The notes: generated by a model from the sequence alone, not told the origin. Counted from the first letter of the stretch, positions 53,155-62,237 are shown. The stretch is DNA of 64,000 bases from DASQPR01 sp963797605 (GCA_963797605.1 CAWCPX010000002.1:248001-312000), one strand, 5' to 3'. Translations and numbers: made by a program.

Positions 53155-54036
53155 ATGGCCACTGAGCAATCTGACCCGGCGCGATCTGGTCCGGCGCGGT
53201 CGGATCCGCGGCAATCGGATCCGCTTCAACCGGCATCCGACGTTTCCGACGACATCTTGACCCGGCCCGCGCCGCCGCCCGACTTTACCGTCGCCTACGG
53301 TGACCACCCCGATCAGATCGCCGATGTGCGCCTGCCGCCCGAGGGGCCGGAGGTGCAACCGATCATCATCTTCATCCACGGCGGCTTCTGGAAACCGACC
53401 TACGATCGCGCGCACGCCGGGCCGCTGGCGTCGGATCTCGCCGCACGGGGCTACATCGTCGCCAATCTGGAATATCGCCGGATGGGCGTCGGCGGTGGCG
53501 GCTGGCGAGGCACGTTCGACGACGTGGCCGACGGTGTCACCGAGCTGCCCGGCTTGATCGCGCAGACACTGGGCCTCGCCGACGCTGATGACGGCGGCGT
53601 GATCGTGATGGGTCACTCGGCCGGCGGGCACCTGGCGCTCTGGGTGGCCAGCCACGTCGAGGGCATCCGTGGCGTCGTCGCGCTCGCGCCGGTGGCCGAC
53701 CTCGCCCGGGCCTACACGCTCGGTCTCGGTGGAGGCGCGGTGGGCCAACTGTTGGGCGGTGGCCCCGGTGAGGTCCCGGACCGATATCTGTCCGCCGACC
53801 CGATGGCGAACCTGCCGACCGGAGTGCCGACCGTCGTCGTCCACGGCGCCCTTGACCTGCAGGTTCCCGTCGAGATCAGCCGGGATTTCGTGGCTGCCGC
53901 GAAGGCTGCCGAAGACCCGACGAGCCTCGTGGAACTTGCCGATATCGATCATTTTGCGGTTATCGATCCGCTTTCGCCCGCTTGGCCCGCTGTGCTCTCA
54001 GGTCTTGCCACCGTGCGTGCCGGGGGGCGAGGATAG
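53155..54036 (+). CDS. Alpha/beta hydrolase (kynurenine formamidase/BD-FAE-like)
   Basis: 293 residues. After a Pro/Ser/Asp-rich N-terminus (1-40) comes the hydrolase fold: oxyanion motif IIIFIHGGFWKPTYD, nucleophile Ser in VIVMGHSAGGHLALW, likely acid Asp in VVVHGALDLQVPVEIS and His in LADIDHFAVIDP. The HGGFW motif is that of esterases and arylformamidases. No signal peptide. The DNA encoding the N-terminus carries short GATCCGGCGCGGTC-like near-repeats. Substrate unknown. Confidence 0.85.
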   Translation: MATEQSDPARSGPARSDPRQSDPLQPASDVSDDILTRPAPPPDFTVAYGDHPDQIADVRLPPEGPEVQPIIIFIHGGFWKPTYDRAHAGPLASDLAARGYIVANLEYRRMGVGGGGWRGTFDDVADGVTELPGLIAQTLGLADADDGGVIVMGHSAGGHLALWVASHVEGIRGVVALAPVADLARAYTLGLGGGAVGQLLGGGPGEVPDRYLSADPMANLPTGVPTVVVHGALDLQVPVEISRDFVAAAKAAEDPTSLVELADIDHFAVIDPLSPAWPAVLSGLATVRAGGRG

Positions 54037-54077
54037 CGGACGTGCAACGTTCCGATGATCTTGTAAAGCGCGCGCCG

Positions 54078-55274
54078 ATGGCTATGGACCGGCGTAACCT
54101 GCTGAAATTGTTCGGAGCTGCGGCCGCGGTCGGAGTCGTGACGCCCGCGCTCGCCGCGTGTGGCTCCTCCGACACACCGTCACGCACGAGTCAGACGCTG
54201 CGCGTCGGCATGATCTACCCGCAATCCGGTCCGTTGCAGAACGTCGGCTTCGAGATGGTCAACGGCTTCCAGCTGTACCTGAACTCGAACGGCAACCAAA
54301 TCGGCGGCATGACGGTGCAGTTCAAGGGCATCGACGAGGGCACCTCGGCCACGAGCGGGCAGGCGGCCGTCAACGCGGCGCTCAAGTCCGAGGCCTACGA
54401 CGTGATCGTCGGCGTGGCCAACTCCGACGTGATGACCGGCCCGAAGGGAATTCCCGACGCGGTGACCGCGGCGCGCATTCCGTTGCTCGGCACGTTCGGG
54501 TCGCCGGCCGGCATGCGTGCCTCCGACTTCATCTGGCGCACGTCGTTCGTCAACGGCGAAGCTAGCCGGGCGCTCGGCATCTACCTCTCGGCACTGGCGC
54601 CGTCGACCTCGATGCACACGACCGGCACGCTGGGCAGGCCCGGCAAGATCGCCGTCTACGGCGACGGATCCTCCGACAGCACCGCGGAGTCCAACGCGTT
54701 CCTCGAGCAGCTCGGTGCGACGGGCATCGGGGTGCGCGGCTTCAGTGGCACGCCGGGCCCGGATCTGATGAACCGGATCAACAACTACAACCCCGATTTG
54801 GTCTACGCGGCGACCTCCGGCGATACCGCCACCGCGTTCCTGAAGGCGTACCGGGGCTCGTCGACGCCCCTGTGCGGCCCGGGCGCCCTGACCGAACTCA
54901 GCGCCCAGTCGAGTGCCGCCCAGGGCGTGTTCACGTCGATGAACTACGCACCCGACATCAGTAACGACGCGAACCAGCAGTTCAGCAGCGCCTACTTCAC
55001 CGCCAACACCGGCAAGGTGCCGACGACCTACGCGATGACGAGTTACGACGCGGCGCTCGTGCTCGACGCGGCGATCAGCCAGATCAGCGGTCAGGTCACG
55101 CCGCTCGCGATCAACCAGGCGCTCGGCAGCGCGGGTGTCTTCGACAGTCCTCGGGGCCGCTGGCAGTTCAACCAGACCCGCACGCCGTTGCAGCAGTGGT
55201 ACCTGCGGCAGGTTCGGCCGAACGGCAAGTTCCTGGAGAACACCGTGCTCGCCGACCTCGCGACGATGAGCTGA
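54078..55274 (+). CDS. Branched-chain amino acid-type ABC substrate-binding lipoprotein
   Basis: 398 residues. Signal sequence with a twin-arginine-like RRNLLKLFG and a lipobox ending ALAAC (Cys28). Periplasmic-binding fold of the LivJ/AmiC type: LRVGMIYPQSGPLQNVGFEM, QLYLNSNGNQIGGMTVQFKG, VANSDVMTGPKGIPDAVTA, IPLLGTFGSPAG, NPDLVYAATSGDTATAFLKA and YDAALVLDAAI. It captures a small solute (amino acid, amide or other) outside the cell. No permease or ATPase genes are adjacent, so it is an orphan receptor or works with distant partners. A GTG at 54042 is an alternative start. Confidence 0.87.
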   Translation: MAMDRRNLLKLFGAAAAVGVVTPALAACGSSDTPSRTSQTLRVGMIYPQSGPLQNVGFEMVNGFQLYLNSNGNQIGGMTVQFKGIDEGTSATSGQAAVNAALKSEAYDVIVGVANSDVMTGPKGIPDAVTAARIPLLGTFGSPAGMRASDFIWRTSFVNGEASRALGIYLSALAPSTSMHTTGTLGRPGKIAVYGDGSSDSTAESNAFLEQLGATGIGVRGFSGTPGPDLMNRINNYNPDLVYAATSGDTATAFLKAYRGSSTPLCGPGALTELSAQSSAAQGVFTSMNYAPDISNDANQQFSSAYFTANTGKVPTTYAMTSYDAALVLDAAISQISGQVTPLAINQALGSAGVFDSPRGRWQFNQTRTPLQQWYLRQVRPNGKFLENTVLADLATMS

Positions 55275-55309
55275 TCGACCGGCCGACGGTCACGCCCTGA
55301 CATAGAGAC

Positions 55310-55361
55310 CCGTCGGGGCGTCGTGCGGAGGGTCAGGGTGGACCGCACAACGCCCCGACGG
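55310..55361. terminator. 19-bp hairpin between convergent genes
   Basis: Arms 55310-55328 and 55343-55361 (CCGTCGGGGCG core) pair over 19 bp with one mismatch; loop 14 nt. No U-tract on either side. Probably a bidirectional terminator for the substrate-binding gene and the lipoprotein gene. Confidence 0.6.
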
Positions 55362-55374
55362 TGCTTGGCGCCGA

Positions 55375-55989
55375 CTAGCCGTTCGTCGACGGGGCTCCGG
55401 TCGGCCGTCCGGTCGGACGCAGCGGCGCGCACGTCTTCATCGCCGCGGCTACCTTCGGGTCGGCCGTGTTGAAGCCGCCACCGGTGCCGCTCGACGCGGT
55501 GACGCCGTGCGACTGCAGGCAGTTGCGGTAGGCGGTGAACTGGCTGCTGTTGAAGCCGCCCGCGCCGCCCCGGTTGAAGGTGGGCTGCAGCGACTTGCAC
55601 GCGGCCAGCGCGGCGGTCCAGGTGGCCTGGGAGACGCCGCTCGGCGGGTTGTTGGCATCGTTGAAGAGACCGCCACCGAAGTTGCCGCCGCCACCGCCGA
55701 ACCCACCACCGAAGCCACGCCCGGCACCGGGTGACCGCGAGGGCCGGGGTGCTCCCGAGGGGCGGACGCCCGCGCCCGGGGCCCGGGTCGGAAGGGCGAT
55801 CGTCACGCCGTTCTTGTTCAGACACGAGACGTAGGCCTGCAGGTCGGCCTGGGTGTTCTGGCCGCGGCTTGCGCTCGTGGGCTTGTCCGACGCCGTCGAT
55901 TTGCTCGATCCGCCGCAGGCCGCGAGCACCACCAGGGCGGAACTGGCCAGGATGAGCCCACCCACGCGCCGCACATGTCGTAGTGTCAC
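55375..55989 (-). CDS. Putative lipoprotein with paired Cys/Gly-Val repeats
   Basis: 204 residues. Signal peptide and lipobox VLAAC (Cys25). Two similar segments, YVSCLNKNGVTIALP and YRNCLQSHGVTASSG, flank a Gly/Phe/Asn-rich disordered region; each is followed by another Cys (AACKSLQP, MKTCAPLRP), which gives two likely disulphide units. Such lipoproteins often accompany membrane-fusion adaptors and MacB-type transporters in actinobacteria, which fits the adaptor gene that begins 180 bp away in the other direction. Function unknown. Confidence 0.75.
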   Translation of the reverse strand: MTLRHVRRVGGLILASSALVVLAACGGSSKSTASDKPTSASRGQNTQADLQAYVSCLNKNGVTIALPTRAPGAGVRPSGAPRPSRSPGAGRGFGGGFGGGGGNFGGGLFNDANNPPSGVSQATWTAALAACKSLQPTFNRGGAGGFNSSQFTAYRNCLQSHGVTASSGTGGGFNTADPKVAAAMKTCAPLRPTGRPTGAPSTNG

Positions 55990-56168
55990 GTTTCCTCCTC
56001 AACGGGATGTAACCCGGTGATCAGACACGATGGACCTCGACGCAACGTCAGCCGAACCTCGGAAACGGCTGGGACCGGCGCTCCGCGGCCGCGAATCCGC
56101 GAGGTTCCCAGGTGCCTCCGAGGTTGGACCGAGCAAACCGGGAGCCGGAGCCGTCAAACTCCGTGACC

Positions 56169-57488
56169 ATGAGATCTGGGCTTGAACGCGCGGTCGGTGG
56201 CGACGCCGGGCGCCGACTGCTTTCGCGCCGTGCCGCGACGATCGGCATCGCTGCCGTCGCCGTCGTTGCCATCGCCGGCGCCAGCGTCTGGGCGTTCGGT
56301 TCTTCGAGCACCGCGACGAAGGCCAAGGCCAGCACGTTCACGGTTAAACGCGGTGACCTGAGCGACATCACGTCGGCCGCCGGCACGGTGCAACCGATCA
56401 ACTCGCGGGCGCTCACCTTCGGCACGAGCGGCACGCTGGCCAGTGTCAACGTGAAAGCCGGCGATCAGGTCGAAGCGGGCGAACTGCTCGCCACGATCGA
56501 CCCGACCGACGCGCAGGCAGCGGTCGACTCCGCCCAGCAGGCCCTCGACGCGGCAAACACGAACCTCACCCTCGCGCAGCAGCAGGCCGCGAATCCGACG
56601 ACGCCGACCACCTCGTCGACATGCTCCAACCAGGCGGCCGCGTACGTGGTGGGCAATCACCCGGCGCCGACACCGACGCCTACACCGACAGCGACAGCGA
56701 CACCGACGCCCACGGCAACGCCGACGAAGACGCCGACCAGCAAGCCGACGCAGACGTCGAAGCCGAGCCAGACCGGTTCGTCGGGCTGCTCCTCCCGTGG
56801 CGGTTCCGGTCAGACCGGCACCGGGCAGAACGGGCAGGGTGGCGCCAACGGCGGCGGCTCCGGCGGTGGCTCGGACAACCTGCTCCGCGCCCAGCAGTCG
56901 GTCAATAACGACGAGTTGGCGTTGGAACAAGCACAGGCGCGGCTTCAAGGGACGACGATCACCTCACCGATCAACGCCCGTGTGCTGTCCGTCGGTGGGG
57001 CGGCCGGAGATCCGGTGTCGGCCGGCGGATCCGGTTTCATCGTGCTCGGCGGCATCGACGCGCTCGCGATCCAGGCGTCTTTCTCCGAGGCCGACGTGTC
57101 GACGATCGCGATCGGACAGACGGCGACGGTCACGCTGGCCGATCACCCGGGCACGACGTACAAGGCCACCGTGACACAGATCGATCCGGCCGGGACGACG
57201 TCCGGCTCGCTGGTGAAATACGGTGTGCAGCTCGCGTTCAGCCCGATCCCGTCCGGACTCCTGCTCGGCCAGAGCGCGAACGTGGCCGTGACGACCGCGT
57301 CCAAGCCCGACGTTCTCTACGTGCCGACGGTGGCCGTCAGCTCTTCCGGTGCTACCGCCACGGTCCGGGTGCGTACGCCCAGCGGCACCCAGACGCGTAC
57401 GGTCACGACCGGTTTCGAGGGCGATCAGGGCACCGAGATCACGTCGGGTCTCGTGGCCGGCGACGTGGTCTTGCTCTCCGGGAACTAG
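56169..57488 (+). CDS. HlyD/MacA-type membrane-fusion adaptor 1
   Basis: 439 residues. An N-terminal membrane helix (about 25-45), lipoyl half 1 (TFTVKRGDLSDITSAAGTVQ; VNVKAGDQVEAGELLATIDP), first coiled-coil helix (AVDSAQQALDAANTNLTLAQ), a disordered insert of about 90 residues (PTPTPTPTATATPTPT, then Ser/Gly/Gln-rich with a Cys at each end), second helix (QQSVNNDELALEQAQARL), lipoyl half 2 (TTITSPINARVLSVGGAAGD) and beta-barrel (VSTIAIGQTATVTLADHPG). It links an inner-membrane transporter to the envelope. Start uncertain (GTG 56163 or ATG 56169). Its stop overlaps the convergent gene stop. Confidence 0.83.
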   Translation: MRSGLERAVGGDAGRRLLSRRAATIGIAAVAVVAIAGASVWAFGSSSTATKAKASTFTVKRGDLSDITSAAGTVQPINSRALTFGTSGTLASVNVKAGDQVEAGELLATIDPTDAQAAVDSAQQALDAANTNLTLAQQQAANPTTPTTSSTCSNQAAAYVVGNHPAPTPTPTPTATATPTPTATPTKTPTSKPTQTSKPSQTGSSGCSSRGGSGQTGTGQNGQGGANGGGSGGGSDNLLRAQQSVNNDELALEQAQARLQGTTITSPINARVLSVGGAAGDPVSAGGSGFIVLGGIDALAIQASFSEADVSTIAIGQTATVTLADHPGTTYKATVTQIDPAGTTSGSLVKYGVQLAFSPIPSGLLLGQSANVAVTTASKPDVLYVPTVAVSSSGATATVRVRTPSGTQTRTVTTGFEGDQGTEITSGLVAGDVVLLSGN

Positions 57489-58384
57489 CTGAAGTCGGTC
57501 TGCAACCGGAGGCCGGAGACCGCGAGCTTGGCGAGGTTCCCGAGAAGGGCCTCGCCGGCCGCGTCGCTCCGGTTGTAGTTCGACATCACCGCGACCAGCC
57601 AGTCGTGCCCCGGTTCGATGATGCGGCCGATGCTGTTGTCGCCTTCCATCCCGCCGTACTCGCTCATCTGGACCCACCCGTTTTTCACGTAGACGTGGGT
57701 CGCGTGTGCGTTCGCGGCGGCCGTGATGCCCCAGGCCTGGTCGGATTCGACCTTGCTCATGAGCGTGAGCATGTAGTTGCGGTTGGTCTCCGTGAGCGGG
57801 CCCTCCGGGTCCATCGCGGCCGACAGCAGCCGGAGTTGGTCGGCTGGAGTGGTACGTGTGCGGCCCCACGCCCCGCCGGGCTTCGTCTCGGTCAGGCCGA
57901 AGGCTCGGTTCGCGCTCGTGACACCGGCGACTCCGTGGTCGAGCGAGTACAGCGCCGAGGCCGCGTTGTTGTCGCTTCGCGTGATCATGGCGTACGCCAA
58001 CCGGCGCTCGCTGGCCGAGGGCGACGTGCCGGCCTGCTGATGCTGGTAGAGCCGGGTGGCGAGGATGTCGAACTTGACGATGCTCGCGGTCTGGAACACC
58101 CGGTTCTCGTTGATCGCGACGGTGGCACCGGTGGTCCGATCGAGGACGGCGACCGCCGAGTGACCGCCTTCGGCTTGGATGTAGGACGTCAGCGCGGCCG
58201 GGACCAGCGCCTTCATCAGCGCGGTGGCGTCGATGCCGATGTCCGCCGCGGCCACTAACGGCGCCGGTGCGGGCGACGCGATCACCGGAGTGACCGCCAC
58301 CTGCGCCGCGATCATCAAGGCGGCCACGATCGCGAGACGAACCCAGGGTCGTTTCGATGTGGTTCGCGCAGGCATCTCTCGCAT
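57485..58384 (-). CDS. Class A beta-lactamase-like serine hydrolase
   Basis: 299 residues with a signal-anchor (WVRLAIVAALMIAAQVAVTP). Penicillin-binding fold motifs: SxxK as Ser101-Ile-Val-Lys104 in TASIVKFD, SDN at 137-139 in TRSDNNAAS, and KNG in VYVKNGWVQMSE where KTG is usual. The omega-loop ExxLN motif of true class A enzymes is missing (GLTETKPGGAWGRTRTTPAD). It therefore may acylate but should deacylate poorly, so a penicillin-sensing or cell-wall amidohydrolase-like role is possible. The start is uncertain among 58405, 58384 and 58375. The 240 bp upstream, before the response-regulator gene, hold no clear element. Confidence 0.8.
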   Translation of the reverse strand: MREMPARTTSKRPWVRLAIVAALMIAAQVAVTPVIASPAPAPLVAAADIGIDATALMKALVPAALTSYIQAEGGHSAVAVLDRTTGATVAINENRVFQTASIVKFDILATRLYQHQQAGTSPSASERRLAYAMITRSDNNAASALYSLDHGVAGVTSANRAFGLTETKPGGAWGRTRTTPADQLRLLSAAMDPEGPLTETNRNYMLTLMSKVESDQAWGITAAANAHATHVYVKNGWVQMSEYGGMEGDNSIGRIIEPGHDWLVAVMSNYNRSDAAGEALLGNLAKLAVSGLRLQTDFS

Positions 58385-58624
58385 GAACGCACGATAACCG
58401 GACATCTGGCGCTAATAGCCCGGATAGCCGAGAAACGCGGTCGTGCTGCGTGGTGAAAGCGACACGTCCAGCTAACTCCGAGGTTCCGCCCAGATCGAGC
58501 CGAGCATGCGGTGATAGACCTCTGTGGTCGACTCACGGCAAACGCCGGTGGGCGGTGGGGCGGGTAGCGGATGTTCCAGTGAACCCGATCTTGATTCTGT
58601 AGTTCGGCAGAGGAGCTGTGATCA

Positions 58625-59350
58625 GTGCGACCCATCGGTGAGCCAGCAGGACGCGCGACCAGAGTGCTCGTCGTCGACGACGAACCCAACATCTGCGCGC
58701 TGCTCTCGGCCACGCTGCGGCTGACCGACTTCGACGTACGCACCGCAGGCGGCGGCCACGACGCGCTGGTCGTCGCGGAGGAGTTCGAGCCCGATCTGGT
58801 CGTGCTCGACGTGATGCTGCCAGACCTCGACGGTTTCCAGGTTGCCCGGCGCCTGCGGGCGAACCGGCCGGTGCCGGTGCTCTTCCTGACCGCGCGGGAC
58901 GCTGTCGAAGACCGAATCTCCGGGCTCACGGTCGGCGCGGACGACTACGTGACGAAACCGTTCAGCCTGGAAGAGGTGGTGCTGCGGATCCGCGCCATCC
59001 TGCGGCGCAGCCGGACCGAGATCGACCTGGCCGAGTCGCCCCTCATCACCTATGCCGACCTGGAGATGGACGAGGACGCGCACGAGGTCCGCCGCGCCGG
59101 CAAGCTGATCGACCTGTCGCCGACCGAGTTCAACCTGCTGCGCTACCTGATGACGAACGCCGGCCGGGTGGTGTCGAAGGCCCAGATCCTCGACCGGGTC
59201 TGGAGCTACGACTTCGGCGGCGACGGTCGCATCGTCGAGTCCTACGTCTACTACCTCCGCCGGAAGATAGACAAGCACGGCCCGGCGCTGATCCACACCG
59301 TCCGCGGTGTCGGTTACGCGCTGCGCCTGCCCCGCGGCGGAGATGAATGA
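58625..59350 (+). CDS. OmpR-type response regulator
   Basis: 241 residues from a GTG with GAGGAG about 12 nt upstream. Receiver: VLVVDDEPNICALLSATL, phospho-acceptor Asp62 in LVVLDVMLPDLDG, FLTARDAVED, Lys in DDYVTKPFSLEEV. Winged helix: AGKLIDLSPTEFNLLRYL ... YVYYLRRKIDKHG and HTVRGVGYALRLP. Close to MprA/PhoP-type regulators of actinobacteria. The stop overlaps the kinase ATG (ATGA). Heads an operon with kinase, adaptor 2, ATPase and permease, which it probably controls. Confidence 0.93.
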   Translation: MRPIGEPAGRATRVLVVDDEPNICALLSATLRLTDFDVRTAGGGHDALVVAEEFEPDLVVLDVMLPDLDGFQVARRLRANRPVPVLFLTARDAVEDRISGLTVGADDYVTKPFSLEEVVLRIRAILRRSRTEIDLAESPLITYADLEMDEDAHEVRRAGKLIDLSPTEFNLLRYLMTNAGRVVSKAQILDRVWSYDFGGDGRIVESYVYYLRRKIDKHGPALIHTVRGVGYALRLPRGGDE

Positions 59351-60969
59351 CCATGACGAACGTACGTCGTCGGCTCGGGTCCGGCGTCGGGAAGGCGCGC
59401 GCCCGCGTCCGGCCGTGGCGCGAATGGACGCTGCGAACCCGGCTGGTCGTCGCGATGGCCGCCCTGGCCGCGATCGCGCTCATCGTCGCGAGCGCCGTCG
59501 GCGTGATCCTGCTCCGTAACAACCTCATCGGTCAGGTCGATGACCAGCTCATGGGCCAGTCCCGGCCCGCGTCGCACGGTGGCGGCATCGAGTTCCAGTG
59601 CCGGCCCCGGTTCGGCCTCGGGCCCGACTTCCGCGTCTACCAGTTCGATCCCGCCGGCGACCAGGTGCAGTTCGCGCAGGGCGCGACCCGATGCGTCGTC
59701 AACGGCGGGCCGCAACTCGGCAGCTGGAAGAACATCTCGGCGCACCTCGACGGCAAGCCGTTCACCGTGCCCGGGTCCGACGGGGCACCGTGGCGGGTGC
59801 TGGCCACCCCGATCCTGGGCAGCGGAGGTTATACGAGCGTCGCCGCGCTGTCGATGCGCGACGTCCAGGCCACCTCGAACAATCTGATCGCGATCGACGT
59901 GCTGGTGACCGTGCTGCTCCTGCTCGTCATCGGGCTCGCGGCCGCCACGGTGGTGCGGATCGGCCTGCGCCCGCTGACCCGGATGGAAGGCACGGCGGCC
60001 GAGATCGCCGGCACCGACGACCTGTCCCGCCGGGTCGACGACGTCGATCCGCACACGGAATCCGGCCGGCTCGGCACGGCCCTCAACGCCATGCTCGACC
60101 GGATCGAGACCGCCGTCGCCGACCGGTCCGCGTCGGAGAGCCGGCTCCGGCAGTTCCTCGCGGACGCGTCGCACGAGTTGCGTACGCCGTTGACGTCGAT
60201 TCAGGGTTTCGCCGAGCTCTACCGTCGCGGAGGCACACCGCCCGGCCCGATCCTCGACGAGGCGATGGGCCGCATCGAGAGCGAAGTCGTCCGCATGCGG
60301 GTGCTCGTCAACGACCTGCTTCAGCTCGCCCGGCTCGACGAGGAACGCCCGATGGCCAGCCGGCCGGTGGACCTGCTCGGAGTCGCGGCCGAAACCGTAC
60401 GCGACGCGCACGTACGGGTGCCGACCCGATTCGTCCAGCTCGCTGCCCTCGACGACGCGTTCGACACGTTCGAGCCGGTGACGGTGCTCGGAGACGACGA
60501 CCGGCTCCGGCAGGTCGCGACGAACCTGGTCAGCAACGCGCTCCAGCACACCGGCGACGACACGCAGATCGTGGTGCGCGTCGGACGCCCCCGATCGGAC
60601 AGCACCGCGCAGGCACCGACGGCCACGGTCGGTAAGGCGTTGGACCCATCCGTACCCGTGGCGGTGTTGGAAGTCGCGGACACCGGACCCGGCATGCCGG
60701 TCACGGACGCCGAACGCGTCTTTGAACGTCTGTTCCGAGCCGAACGCAGCCGCGACCGACGGCATGGCGGCGCGGGTCTCGGCCTCGCCATCGTCGCGGC
60801 GATCGTGCAGGCGCACGGTGGGCGTGTCGAATTGACGACCGCGCCCGGCGAAGGTACCCGTTTCCGAGTGCTCCTACCTGCGGTTCCGCTCACGGATGAT
60901 CTCGACGACGATGATTCCGAGGTGGCTCCCAGCTTTCCTGAGGTTGACGTCGAGCACCTTGACTCATGA
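59347..60969 (+). CDS. Sensor histidine kinase
   Basis: 540 residues. TM1 about 32-57, an extracellular sensor of about 120 residues with one Cys pair (Cys85, Cys116), TM2 about 181-205, HAMP (RPLTRMEGTAAEIAGTDDLSRRV), HisKA with His276 in DASHELRTPLTSIQGFAELY, HATPase_c with N box TNLVSNALQHT, G1 VADTGPGMP and G2 GGAGLGLAIVAAI. An insert of about 25 residues (RSDSTAQAPTATVGKALDP) lies within the ATPase domain. The acidic tail DDLDDDDSE is unusual. Overlaps of 4 nt (ATGA) at both ends show tight coupling. Confidence 0.93.
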   Translation: MTMTNVRRRLGSGVGKARARVRPWREWTLRTRLVVAMAALAAIALIVASAVGVILLRNNLIGQVDDQLMGQSRPASHGGGIEFQCRPRFGLGPDFRVYQFDPAGDQVQFAQGATRCVVNGGPQLGSWKNISAHLDGKPFTVPGSDGAPWRVLATPILGSGGYTSVAALSMRDVQATSNNLIAIDVLVTVLLLLVIGLAAATVVRIGLRPLTRMEGTAAEIAGTDDLSRRVDDVDPHTESGRLGTALNAMLDRIETAVADRSASESRLRQFLADASHELRTPLTSIQGFAELYRRGGTPPGPILDEAMGRIESEVVRMRVLVNDLLQLARLDEERPMASRPVDLLGVAAETVRDAHVRVPTRFVQLAALDDAFDTFEPVTVLGDDDRLRQVATNLVSNALQHTGDDTQIVVRVGRPRSDSTAQAPTATVGKALDPSVPVAVLEVADTGPGMPVTDAERVFERLFRAERSRDRRHGGAGLGLAIVAAIVQAHGGRVELTTAPGEGTRFRVLLPAVPLTDDLDDDDSEVAPSFPEVDVEHLDS

Positions 60970-62237
60970 TTTCGCCCATGCAATTGAGCCAACTGTCTTC
61001 CGGCGTGCGCAAACCGGTGTTCGCGGTCAACCTCGCGCTGGCGGCGCTCGTGTTGGCCGGCGGCGGGTGGGCGTATTCGACCGTGTGGGCGTCGGATAGC
61101 ACCACTGCCGGGTCCGCGCGCGCCGCCAGCGCCAACTCGGCCACCGCGGCGGTCCGCGACGTGACGGCCACCGTCTCCAGCTCCGGCACCGTCGCCAGCT
61201 CCGATGTGGTGAGCGCGACCTTCACGACGAACGCGACGGTGACCAAGATCTACGTGACGCTCGGCCAGAAGGTCACGAAGGGCCAGGTGCTGGCGCGAGT
61301 GGACGCGACCGCCGCGAACGAGCAGCTCCAGACCGCGCAAGACAACCTGACCTCGGCCGAGGACAGCCTCTCCCGGGCGCAGGGCGCCGCCGACACGTCC
61401 GCCATCGACACGGCTCAGTCGCAGGTCGACTCCGCGAACGACGCCGTCGTCACCGCCGAGGCCGCGGTCGCCGGTTGCGTGCTGAAGGCTCCGATCAGCG
61501 GCACGATCATCGCGCAGAACGGCGTCATCGGCGCGTCCTCGGGTTCGTCCTCGTCATCGTCGGGTTCCGGCGCGTCGGGTGGCTCCGGTGGCGGCGGCGG
61601 GGGATCGGGCGCGTCCAGCTCGTCGTCCAGCTCGTCATCGTCGTCGTCGAGCGGTTTCATGAAGATCGCCGACTTGACGAAGATGGAGGTTGACACCGAC
61701 TTCGCCGAGGCGGACACCGCGAAGCTGAAGGTCGGCATGAAGGCGACCGTCACGTGGAACGCGCTGAGCGGCGCGACCGCGACCGGCACCGTCGCCTCGA
61801 TCGACCCGACGGCCACGACCAGCAACAACGTCGTCAGCTACGGCGTCGTCGTGAAGCTCACCTCGCTGCCGACCGGCATCCGCATCGGCCAGAGCACCAA
61901 CGTGGTCGTCACCACGGCGTCGGCGTCGAACGTGCTCGCGGTGCCGACCTCGGCCGTCACGACCGTCGCCGGCATCAGCACCGTGGAGATCGCCGGTTCG
62001 ACGACCCGCACGCGGGTGCAGATCGGTGTCGCCGGTGACACGTTCACCGAGATCACCTCGGGTCTGACGGCCGGTCAGAGCGTCACGCTGCCCGCGGTCA
62101 CGACCTCGGGCACGAGCACCACGACGAACCCGTTCGGCGGCGGTGGTCTCGGCGGCTTCGGCGGCGGTGGCGGCTTCGGCGGTGGCGGATTCACGCGCGG
62201 TGGCGGCGGCACGGGTGGCACCGGCGGTGGCCGATGA
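60966..62237 (+). CDS. HlyD/MacA-type membrane-fusion adaptor 2
   Basis: 423 residues. Membrane helix (VFAVNLALAALVLAGGGWAY), lipoyl halves (VTATVSSSGTVASSDVVSAT; VTKIYVTLGQKVTKGQVLAR; AVAGCVLKAPISGTIIAQNG), a short coiled coil (QTAQDNLTSAEDSLSRAQGA), then a Ser/Gly-only stretch of about 40 residues (about 191-232) inserted where the second lipoyl half meets the beta-barrel (FMKIADLTKMEVDTDFAEAD), a barrel like that of adaptor 1 (LPTGIRIGQSTNVVVTTAS) and a Gly/Phe-rich end. It partners the MacB-type ATPase and permease next to it; both junctions overlap by 4 nt. Confidence 0.88.
   Translation: MISPMQLSQLSSGVRKPVFAVNLALAALVLAGGGWAYSTVWASDSTTAGSARAASANSATAAVRDVTATVSSSGTVASSDVVSATFTTNATVTKIYVTLGQKVTKGQVLARVDATAANEQLQTAQDNLTSAEDSLSRAQGAADTSAIDTAQSQVDSANDAVVTAEAAVAGCVLKAPISGTIIAQNGVIGASSGSSSSSSGSGASGGSGGGGGGSGASSSSSSSSSSSSSGFMKIADLTKMEVDTDFAEADTAKLKVGMKATVTWNALSGATATGTVASIDPTATTSNNVVSYGVVVKLTSLPTGIRIGQSTNVVVTTASASNVLAVPTSAVTTVAGISTVEIAGSTTRTRVQIGVAGDTFTEITSGLTAGQSVTLPAVTTSGTSTTTNPFGGGGLGGFGGGGGFGGGGFTRGGGGTGGTGGGR

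Noticed and set aside
59314..60816. 500-residue minus-strand frame
   Set aside because: Antisense shadow of the histidine kinase with its HisKA and HATPase motifs; product rich in Arg/His/Gly with no domain.
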